A DNA stretch of 42,615 nucleotides from Planctomycetaceae bacterium (GTDB lineage: Bacteria > Planctomycetota > Planctomycetia > Pirellulales > Pirellulaceae), in NCBI GenBank assembly GCA_020638975.1, contig JACKHN010000045.1:1-42615 (forward strand), read 5' to 3'. How positions within the stretch are numbered: position 1 is the stretch's first letter; every line of letters starts with the position of its first letter. The notes under the pieces were generated by a model. It was not told where the DNA came from and made no database searches. It saw only the letters and a program-made list of their open reading frames with translations. Both the position numbers and the translations under genes were made by a program. This document shows, one piece after another, positions 1-8,000 of the stretch.

Positions 1-857
1 AACCAGAATAGGTGTTGCCAAAGAAGTGGCTGACCGCCACCGCTCGCTGCGACCGAATTATTGACCACCAAACCTTCTGGTACAAAGAAGCCTGTTCCCA
101 CCATGCGGTCAAGGATCTGCATGAAACCGGCAGCCGTGAGGACGGGCAACGCGAATGCTTGCAGGATTGCGGTGATGAACATCCCCCAAATGGTCATCGG
201 TAAGCGAAACATCGTCATACCGGGGGCACGCATCTGGATAATGGTCGTCATGTAGTTGACCGAACCAAGCATCGACGAGATGCCGACGCAGGTGACCCCC
301 ATCAACCACAAGGTTTGGGGCCAATGACTGCCCGGAGCCGCCTCCCACACCGCCGAGAGAGGTGGATACGACGTCCAACCGCCGCCCGCTCCGTAGGGCG
401 GGAAGAAAAAGCTCAGGCCGATTAGGAAGAAAGCGGGCCACATGAACCAGTAGCTCAGCATATTCAACGTCGGAAACGCCATGTCGTCCGCGCCAATCAT
501 CAGCGGGATCAGGTAGTTTCCAAACGCACCGGCCAGAATCGGGATGATCACGAAAAAGATCATCACCGTGGCATGCATCGTGAAAAGAGTCGTGTAGAAC
601 TCCGGAGAGATTTGTCCGCCTTCGCCCGAGAACAGCATCGGACCGATTACGGGCATGCCCTCCCATGGCCAAGCGAGTTGCATCCGGATGCCAAGGGCCA
701 GTAATCCACCGACCAAGAACCACAGCAACGTCGAGAACAAGAACTGCAGCCCGATAATTTTGTGATCTTTAGAGAACACATATTTCGAAATGAACTCGCT
801 GGCACCGCCTCCGTGTGCGTGCGCGTCAGCATGCGAGTCGACGGTCGTACTACTCAT
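1..857 (-). CDS. coxA: Cytochrome c oxidase subunit I, N-terminal part (runs off the window)
   Basis: Catalytic subunit of the haem-copper terminal oxidase in the cytoplasmic membrane. The first 285 codons are visible; the frame is still open at base 1. The start ATG (855-857) overlaps the stop of coxB by 8 bases, which indicates translational coupling. The translation opens with a short His-rich tail, followed by hydrophobic segments. Helix II carries the His expected to bind low-spin haem a (TMHATVMIFF), then AGAFGNYLIPLMIGADDMAF, a typical subunit I block. The visible part ends at PLLWQHLFW, just before the expected GHPEVY copper-B motif, so CuB, the haem a3 ligand and the proton channels cannot be judged. 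Family assignment is firm; the A/B subtype cannot be set from this piece. Confidence 0.95.
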   Translation of the reverse strand, partial: MSSTTVDSHADAHAHGGGASEFISKYVFSKDHKIIGLQFLFSTLLWFLVGGLLALGIRMQLAWPWEGMPVIGPMLFSGEGGQISPEFYTTLFTMHATVMIFFVIIPILAGAFGNYLIPLMIGADDMAFPTLNMLSYWFMWPAFFLIGLSFFFPPYGAGGGWTSYPPLSAVWEAAPGSHWPQTLWLMGVTCVGISSMLGSVNYMTTIIQMRAPGMTMFRLPMTIWGMFITAILQAFALPVLTAAGFMQILDRMVGTGFFVPEGLVVNNSVAASGGGQPLLWQHLFW

Positions 858-1695
858 CTTCGTCTCCTGCCTTCGGTGTAAACTCCGAACGCTCTTGTTC
901 TTCAATTTGCTGTTCGAGCCAAGCGTCGAACTTCTCGCGGCTTTCGATAGTCAGCCGGCCTCGCATTTTGTAGTGTCCCCAGCCGCAAAGCTCGGCACAA
1001 ACAACGTCGAAGATGCCCGCTTGGTTGGCTCGAAACCAAACGAATTGTTTCATGCCAGGAACTACGTCCTGTTTGATTCGTAAGTTGGGTAAGAAGAAGC
1101 TGTGCAACACGTCTTCGCTCTTGATCGCGATGACGATTTCTTCATCGACAGGTATATGCAAGTCGTTAACGCTGTACAGATCGTCTGGAGTACCAATTTC
1201 GCCGTCGGCTCCCGCGTAGCGAAGTCGCCACTCGAACTGCCGCCCGGTGACTTCGACCAGCGGTCGTTTCGGAACTTCCGTGCCGGCGATTTCTTCAGTC
1301 GGTCGACGCATCTTGGCATCGGCCCAGGCGTTCATTTGATAGATTGCAATGAAGAGCAAGATTGCGGCAGGCAGGATCGACCAGACGATTTCAAGCGTGT
1401 GACTGCCGTGCATAAACTTGACGGGCTCGGCATTTCGCGCCGCGTCGTACTTCCAAATGAAGAAAAACAAGGCGATGCTTGTTCCCACGAAGATCACACC
1501 GGTCAAACCGAGAATGAACATGAACAAGCGGTCAATGACCGGGCCATCTTCGCTGACGTTCGTCGGCAACCAATGATCGGCAGGGAAGGCGAACGAACCG
1601 CCATTCATTGGCCACAGGTTTCCCATGGCACATATGAATGTCAGGACTCCGATCACCGGAACCGACAAAAACAGTAAACTCCAAAACCGTCCCAC
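850..1695 (-). CDS. coxB: Cytochrome c oxidase subunit II with CuA site
   Basis: Accepts electrons from a soluble or tethered carrier through the binuclear CuA centre and passes them to haem a in subunit I. The 281 residues include a hydrophobic N-terminus (about 4-28), two membrane helices (about 57-79 and 101-121) and a C-terminal cupredoxin domain outside the membrane. The CuA ligands are all present: H198 in LHSFFLP, then C233, C237, H241 and M244 in CAELCGWGHYKM. No C-terminal haem c motif is present, so this is not the caa3-type fusion. It follows the dihaem lipoprotein gene by 14 bases and overlaps coxA by 8, so it belongs to the same transcript. Confidence 0.96.
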   Translation of the reverse strand: MGRFWSLLFLSVPVIGVLTFICAMGNLWPMNGGSFAFPADHWLPTNVSEDGPVIDRLFMFILGLTGVIFVGTSIALFFFIWKYDAARNAEPVKFMHGSHTLEIVWSILPAAILLFIAIYQMNAWADAKMRRPTEEIAGTEVPKRPLVEVTGRQFEWRLRYAGADGEIGTPDDLYSVNDLHIPVDEEIVIAIKSEDVLHSFFLPNLRIKQDVVPGMKQFVWFRANQAGIFDVVCAELCGWGHYKMRGRLTIESREKFDAWLEQQIEEQERSEFTPKAGDEDE

Positions 1696-1709
1696 ATTCG
1701 TCTCCCGGT

Positions 1710-2969
1710 TTACATCCGCGATCGCTGATAGCCTTGCTCGATCACTGGCGGACGGCTGATCGATTCATAAGGCAAACTTCGCACATAATCCACTAGCGAC
1801 CAAAGGTCGCTCTTCGTTAAACCTTTTGTCCCCGCCGGTGCATCGTCGGGGATGATTAGCGCACCTGGCATCGGCGTTCCATCAATACCATTGTGGACGC
1901 GCCGAAACAAATCGATCGGACGGCGTCCGCCACGATACACACCCTGACGCAAGTTGCGTGGGTGGATGTTGCGAGGGGCCAACACGAAGCTTCCCAACCC
2001 AAGGAATTCTTCGAGTACCTCTTCATTCGTCGGCTCTAGTTCTTTCGTCCAGTCGTCATAGTCACTCTTCTGCCCGTCGCCCAAGGCAGAATCGCCGTGA
2101 CACTTTACACAGTTAGCAATCGGTCCATAAAACAACTCTCGCCCGTGCTTAATCGATGCGACCATATCGCGATCGGGATCGGGCGATTCGATGGGCGTGG
2201 CTTGCGACTCGGCGTCCACCCACTTCTGTGCGACTTCCGCCGCATACTCGCGAATCAACGATGCTTGTTCCGACTTGACCTCGGCGGGTGCCGAGATGTC
2301 AAACAGCCGCTCGTCAGCTCCCAGTTCATTCGTCGCAAGGAAGACAAGCGAACGCTCGACTTCGCCACGAATACTGAGATAGCGGACATAGCTGATTAAG
2401 GCTTCTAGCTCGTTGTTCGGCAAGACCTTGAAGGACGGCATCGCAGTTCCTGGAATGCCGTTGACGAGGATATCCTTCAGATCTTCGTGAGTCGGCTTGC
2501 CACCCTTCGGGGTCGACTTGAACTTGAAGATTCCCATCCGATAGTCGCGAGGGTAAGGGTTCAAGAAGGCTGCCGTTGGTCCGGCACCATCACCTGTCAC
2601 GCCGTGGCAATGTGCACAATGCTCCCGATACAAGCCGCGTGCCCGGCCTCGTTCATCACTGCTGACCGGGCCAGAAGCAACGTACAGGTGCGTGGCGTCG
2701 AGGATCTTCGAGATTTCGACATCACCTAGCTTGGGAACGTTGGGTTCGTCCGGCGTACCGAACATCCCCGCCATCACATCCGCTAGATCAAGGTGTCTCT
2801 GTTGTGAAAACTCCGCGTTGGATGCGAGCTCTTGCTTCAGAATATAAACGGCGTTTTCACTGAACTCCGCTTTCGTCGTACAGCCAACGAGTGCTCCAGC
2901 CAACAGCACCAAGATGGTACAACGTTGCCAGGAATGCGCGAGTATCAATTTCGAGGGGTAACGAGACAT
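1710..2969 (-). CDS. Dihaem cytochrome c lipoprotein
   Basis: Likely electron carrier between the bc-type complex and cytochrome oxidase, anchored outside the cytoplasmic membrane. The chosen start (ATG at 2967-2969) gives 419 residues with a lipoprotein signal, LAGALVGC, Cys30 being the lipidated residue; a longer reading from 3008 adds 13 residues of poor signal character. Two haem c motifs are visible, CAHCH at C118 and CVKCH at C287, each in its own cytochrome c domain. Met residues in TAMPSF and DGTPMPGA are candidate axial ligands. The first domain contains the YREHCAHCHG pattern seen in cbb3/ActE-like monohaem modules. The gene is 14 bases upstream of coxB. Redox role is inferred from haem motifs and neighbours; the exact partner is not shown. 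Confidence 0.88.
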   Translation of the reverse strand: MSRYPSKLILAHSWQRCTILVLLAGALVGCTTKAEFSENAVYILKQELASNAEFSQQRHLDLADVMAGMFGTPDEPNVPKLGDVEISKILDATHLYVASGPVSSDERGRARGLYREHCAHCHGVTGDGAGPTAAFLNPYPRDYRMGIFKFKSTPKGGKPTHEDLKDILVNGIPGTAMPSFKVLPNNELEALISYVRYLSIRGEVERSLVFLATNELGADERLFDISAPAEVKSEQASLIREYAAEVAQKWVDAESQATPIESPDPDRDMVASIKHGRELFYGPIANCVKCHGDSALGDGQKSDYDDWTKELEPTNEEVLEEFLGLGSFVLAPRNIHPRNLRQGVYRGGRRPIDLFRRVHNGIDGTPMPGALIIPDDAPAGTKGLTKSDLWSLVDYVRSLPYESISRPPVIEQGYQRSRM

Positions 2970-3042
2970 ATTCTTTATCGCAAGTACGGGAGGTCCGTTG
3001 TCCATCACAGGACAGGTCTACTGATTCTTGATCGATGCAAAA

Positions 3043-3960
3043 TTACTGGAATGCACTGGCATCAATCACCACATCTAACTTCACATCATCACCAGCTGCT
3101 AATTCGCGTTTGAATTTTCCTTTGGACCACTTTTCCGTGGCACCGCCGACGGTCACTTCTTGAAGATAGCCAGCCTTCTCGTGCCAAACGCGATACTCCA
3201 ACTCAACACCCGCGGGGACGTTTGCGATGCTGAATGATCCGTTGGCGTCGGTCACCGCGAAGTAGGGGCTGTCACAGACCATCATCGAAGCCTTCATCCA
3301 GGGATGAATCGAACACGACACCGGGAATGGTGCCGGTGATGCCCCGCCGGGCACATAAGGAACACTGCTGTTAGCGGGAACGGAAATATTCGCGCCCGTT
3401 GCACCACGCTTGGAATCCAGATTCGTGTTGTGTCCGACCGGATCACTGTTCAATACTTTCAAGGTCTGTGTCGACCACATCGCTCCCAGGCGACTCAGGA
3501 AGATGCAGTTCTTTTGATCGAAGATCACTTCGCCGTTTCGCACGGACTCGTAAGACTCGTGAATCCAAGCTGGATTGTCAGACGGAATTGTGCTCGAAAC
3601 GTAAACCAAGACGTTCTGCAACGCACCGCCTGGTCCGACCATCACGATGTTATCGAGGACTTGTTTACCACCGGGAGCGCAAACTTGCGTATCCTTGTCG
3701 ACCTTGAGCACTTGATTTGGCGGGGCCGCACCGTTGATCTTGAATGTTCCCGACAGGGTAGCCCAACCGGTTGGGTCGGCCAACACAGCAGCGGTCCCAC
3801 CCCCATCGCCTGAGGAAACTCCTTCTTCCAAAGCTCCTCGCACTGTATCAATCATTGTGTCATTCACCGACACCGAAGGCGGCAGCGCACGAGGGCAGCC
3901 ACACAGCGAAATTGCCATGCAAGCAACCAGAATCAAACAAGCCGTTCGATTGGACAACAT
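3043..3960 (-). CDS. Cupredoxin-like lipoprotein (HNTN / CSIHPWM family)
   Basis: Putative periplasmic copper protein, 305 residues, with a lipoprotein signal ending LCGC (Cys22). Two blocks are shared with the next gene and with the C-terminus of the giant cytochrome: GHNTN (H177) and CSIHPWM (C216, H219, M222), followed by an NPY/SPY-type turn and a small beta-sandwich with an NVPAG loop, typical of carboxypeptidase-regulatory-like folds. The His-Cys-His-Met set with 39 residues between H177 and C216 resembles a type 1 copper site with a shortened CxxHxxM loop; this is inference. It starts just after a hairpin with a U tract (3976-4032), so its expression may depend on read-through. An adhesive or structural role without copper is possible. 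Confidence 0.7.
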   Translation of the reverse strand: MLSNRTACLILVACMAISLCGCPRALPPSVSVNDTMIDTVRGALEEGVSSGDGGGTAAVLADPTGWATLSGTFKINGAAPPNQVLKVDKDTQVCAPGGKQVLDNIVMVGPGGALQNVLVYVSSTIPSDNPAWIHESYESVRNGEVIFDQKNCIFLSRLGAMWSTQTLKVLNSDPVGHNTNLDSKRGATGANISVPANSSVPYVPGGASPAPFPVSCSIHPWMKASMMVCDSPYFAVTDANGSFSIANVPAGVELEYRVWHEKAGYLQEVTVGGATEKWSKGKFKRELAAGDDVKLDVVIDASAFQ

Positions 3961-3975
3961 TAACTTCTCTCACTG

Positions 3976-4032
3976 AAAAAAAACTCGCGACATCCGCCAG
4001 TGGTCTCCGACGCACTGGCGGATGTGTTCGCG
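3976..4032 (-). terminator. Rho-independent terminator or attenuator inside the respiratory cluster
   Basis: A 13-bp perfect stem pairs 3990-4002 (ACATCCGCCAGTG) with 4013-4025 (CACTGGCGGATGT) around a 10-base loop; flanking CGCG runs can extend it. Read on the minus strand it is followed by eight T (3976-3983). It lies 3' of the secreted cupredoxin-like gene and only about 16 bases before the start codon of the lipoprotein gene, leaving no room for a separate promoter after it. Confidence 0.7.
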
Positions 4033-4040
4033 ACAATTTC

Positions 4041-4805
4041 CTACGGTTTGTACTTAATCTCGCCCAGGTCATTCATGCCAGGCTTGATCGTAACTTCGAG
4101 ACGACCACGGCTCCATTCGGTAGCTTTGCCGTCTTGTTTAACTTTCGCTACATAGCCACCGGCCTCTTGCCAAAACTGAAACGTCCACGTTCCGACTGGC
4201 AAGTTCTTGATCACAAGCTCGCCATCCTTGTTGCTCACGCCCGAGTACGGATTGTCTTGGACAACCAACCAAGACGTCATCCAAGGGTGGATGTTACATG
4301 CAACTTTCGCGGGCAATCGCTCCGGTTGCGACAGCTTTTGCTCTACTTGACCACCCGAAGGGATCAAAATGTTTTGCGGAGGATTGGTGAACGTCGAATA
4401 GTTTGTATTGTGGCCGACTGAATCGGAGTTCTTCATCACGAGCGTCTGTGTTGTCTGCAGCAAGAGCACATGTGGCTCGAAGCGACACTTTTCGTTATCC
4501 AAAACGACTTTCTCATTGGCCGATGCGGCATAGTCAGGATGCACTTCCGGCTTTGGACCGCTGCGTGTGTAGAGGTAGGCGATCACATTGGCGATCCCGC
4601 CGTTTTCCTTGTTCACCACAAGAGCCTCGTCGACTAGGCCGAACTGACCACAGAACTGGGGATCTTTATTTACATTGATGGTTGTCGCCGCAGGTGCCGC
4701 ACCGTCGTAGACGAATGTCAGCTTAAGATCACCCCACTCAGCAGCAGATAAGCTGCCGCTCGCGAGCAATACTGCAGAAATCACAAGTGTAAATGCGTTT
4801 TTCAT
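4041..4805 (-). CDS. Secreted cupredoxin-like protein, stand-alone copy of the giant cytochrome's C-terminal domain
   Basis: Putative periplasmic copper protein of 254 residues with a Sec signal peptide (MKNAFTLVISAVLLASGSLS, cleavage near AEW). The mature part begins WGDLKLTFVYDGA and is plainly homologous to residues about 1585-1820 of the octahaem protein, including INV.KD..FCG, GHNTN (H132), ERLPAKVACNIHPWM (C170, H173, M176) and VQDNPY. The 38-residue spacing from His to Cys is the same in both copies. The set His-Cys-His-Met suggests a type 1-like copper site, by analogy only. It lies in the same orientation 275 bases after the giant gene. It could be a diffusible version of the fused domain that carries electrons to the oxidase. 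Confidence 0.72.
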   Translation of the reverse strand: MKNAFTLVISAVLLASGSLSAAEWGDLKLTFVYDGAAPAATTINVNKDPQFCGQFGLVDEALVVNKENGGIANVIAYLYTRSGPKPEVHPDYAASANEKVVLDNEKCRFEPHVLLLQTTQTLVMKNSDSVGHNTNYSTFTNPPQNILIPSGGQVEQKLSQPERLPAKVACNIHPWMTSWLVVQDNPYSGVSNKDGELVIKNLPVGTWTFQFWQEAGGYVAKVKQDGKATEWSRGRLEVTIKPGMNDLGEIKYKP

Positions 4806-4922
4806 ATACCTTTATTTCCTTCGCTCAAGCTTAACCGAACTCCGTCGGTCGCCGAGTCACTGTCGCCCATCGCCCGACTTGGCGATCGCGGCGGATTACC
4901 CACGACTCCATGGGCAGGATTA

Positions 4923-4963
4923 GGTGGGACCAGCGACCTCGTCGCTAGCCAAACAGGTGGGAC
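4923..4963. repeat. Short hairpin with flanking direct repeats between two cupredoxin-type genes
   Basis: GGTGGGAC occurs at 4923-4930 and again at 4956-4963, flanking a small hairpin AGCGAC (4932-4937) / GTCGCT (4941-4946). It looks like a remnant of an intergenic repeat. The remainder of 4806-5080 shows no gene. Confidence 0.4.
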
Positions 4964-5080
4964 TAACGAAGTTGATTATAGGCAACTATGCGTCCTAGTT
5001 CCATGAGACGCCCTGTGGACGTCGACCACCAGCTTCTGCTCAGTTTGTCAGTACGTCTCCTTAATTTCGATCAGTCTCGT

Positions 5081-8000
5081 TTAGGGTTTCGGTGCAAATT
5101 GGACCGATCCCAGATCCGTCGCTTTTCCGTTCTCGATCTTTACGTCCACGCGCCCGCGTTTCCACTCGGTTGCCTTTCCATTGACCTTCACGTCTTGGAC
5201 GTATCCTGCGGCCTCTTGCCAAAACTGTATTGTCCATTCGCCCTGAGGCAGGTTCTTCAATTCCAAGACGCCGTCTTTGTCGCTAACTCCTATGTATGGG
5301 TTGTCTTGCACGACGAGCCACGAAGTCATCCAAGGATGAATGCTGCATGCGGCCTTCGCCGGTAGACGCTCTGGCTGAGCCAATTTCTGCTCAATCTGAC
5401 CGCCGGATGGAATGATGACGTTAAACGCCGTGTTCGCAAATGTCGAACCGTTCGTGTTATGTCCAACAGGATCAGAATTTTTGATGACTAAAGTCTGTGT
5501 CGTCCAGAGCGGCACGACGTGCGGTTCGAATCGGCAATTCTTGTTGTCTAAGACGACGCTATCGGTCGCGTGAGCCAAATACGATTCATGGATCGGCATC
5601 GGGCCGGCATCGCGAGCCTGATACAAAGTTGCAATAACATTCTGTATCCCGCCATTTTCTGGACTCACGACGATCGACTCGTCAACCAAACCGAACTTTC
5701 CACAGAACTCCTGGTCCTTGGTCACATTGATTGGTTTTGAGGCGGGGTTTGCACCGTCGTAGGCAAACCGTACCTTCAAATCACCCCATCCACTCGCTTT
5801 CGGAAGATTCTTCAAACTTTCTGGAAGCGGCTTGGCGCTTGCCATGGGTGCGGGAGTCGGTGCCGGCGCGGGGGCTGGAGTCTCGGGTTTCGGCATCGGC
5901 GCTGGAGTTGCCGGAGCAGGAGTTGGGGCTGGCGCTGGGCTGGCGACCGGTGATGGAACGACATTCGCAGCCGGAGGAGTCGGGGCTTGGCCAGTAATCA
6001 TCTCGGCGACCGAAGTCTGTTGCTTTGCGTACTTGTCGAAGTTCAACAACAAATCCACTAAGGCATCGACTTGTTCGATACTTGTGCCGTGATACAGATC
6101 CTGGGCAACCCCGCCCAAATTGGGAGCGTCGGGATCGTAAGGCACGTTCACCGGCATACTGGTGTAAGGAAGGATTGTCTTGGGATTGGCAATCCAGTCT
6201 CGCATGTAGTCAGGACGCAATCGATTGTAGACCGCAGCAAGGTTCGGAGCCTTGGCACGATCCGCTCCCTTCGGCACAAAGTCTCCCACCAAGTGGCACT
6301 TCACACAGTAGTTGTCGTTGGTGACAACCTTCATGGCGTCGCCAAATCGCGTGCTGGCACCTCCTGTTGCCTGTTGATACTCGGTGTTCAACGTATCGAG
6401 ATAATTATCCTGCTGCCGACTGCTCGAATTGTACGGATACTCGACGTTGTCGATTGCCGCGAAGTAGTTGACCAACTTGGCCGCTTCTTCCGAAGTCATG
6501 TTGAACCTTGGCATCCTCAAGACCACCGCGGGGCGTATTGGATACGGATTCAAGAGGAAATCGTGCAGCCAATTCGTCTGGACCTTAGCACCTTCGTTAA
6601 GCAACGGCGGCGGCAACCAACTCCACGCTTCTGTTCCCTTGGCTGCCGGGTTGACTTGTTTCTCGCGCTGAGCCACCGGTTGCAACAAATACTTTGCGAG
6701 GAAACCGCCGCGCGTTGAATACTTCTTTTGAATCTGAGATGCACGCAAATTTAGCGGTAGGACTCCAACTTCATACGAATTGCCCCCGACGGTCGTTGGC
6801 CGCCATAGCTCGAATGGGTACTCGAGCTTGCTGGGAGCATACTCGTCTTCATCTTCGATGGGATCACCAAAGTCGTCGTACACCAGTGGCCGAACACCGC
6901 CGGGGAGATCCTCCAGCGCGGGCATGCCTGTCAGTGTCGAATGCATCAAACCGCTGGTATCAATCTTGGCCGACGCAGTCAACTCGTCCGTCGTGAAGTG
7001 TGTCTTCAGGAACGGATAGGCTTTCATCGCAGGCTGTTCGCCGAATGCGTCCGGAGCATGCGCGATGCTCCATTGCTCAGGCTCCAGCATGTGGCAACCA
7101 GCGCAGTTGAACTTGTCGAGGACTTGGCGACCTTCCACGATGGCCTTTTGCCGTGGATCTGGATTGTAGATGTACTTTGCCGACGGTGGATCGGCTACTA
7201 AACCAATCACGAAAGTGATGACCGCTTCACGCTCTTGAGCTGTGAAAGGGAATTTTGGCATCCGCAAGCGTTCGTTGTACTTCTTATTCTCCGTCTTGTG
7301 ATAGTCGTAGCTACGAGGCTCGGCGAGCTTCTGATAGATGAAGCCCTCGCGATGTTGCCCTTCGATCTGACCGTGATAGAAATCACGCATCTCTTCGGTT
7401 TCGCCATCTTCGTCAACATTGTGTGGATCTTCGGCATGTGCTTCGCTTGCGTGTTCACCCTCGGCGTGAACCGCGTCACCATGGGAAGCGTGTCCATGTC
7501 CTTCGAGGTAATGAGTTATATGCTCGAAGGCCAGCTTGCTAGGCTCCTTGCGCCCCCAGTCCGCCAAAGCGGTGCCGATTGGCTTCGCATCTTCGAAGCC
7601 CGGAACGTCGTGGCAACCATAGCATCCGTACTTGGCGACGGATTTGCGACCGAGATAAAGCAGCTTGGCATCGACTGTCAGTTGGCCATCTGAAACGGCC
7701 CCGCTGGTGCCCGTTAACAGTTCGACCTCGGCGCCCTTCAACTCATCCCGCAACGCTTCGGGAATTCCTTCCTTGGAATAACGCGTTGCCGCCACTTCGG
7801 CGAAAGCATCTTTCAGATTCTCTAATACCAGTCGATCAAGCGTCCCGAGGTTCACGTCGGCGGCGCTCGTGAGCGTACCTTCGGCGGCATGCCAATCGGT
7901 GGTCGAGTTTGCCAGCAGGTAGGCAACGATATCGGCGGCAGGATCGGTCGTCGAGCCATCGGCCTGCTCGATCGGTGTTAAGAACAAGTCAGGCATCACC

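Noticed and set aside
109..723. 204-codon frame on the same strand as coxA but in another phase
   Set aside because: The coxA frame gives an unmistakable subunit I sequence across the same bases.
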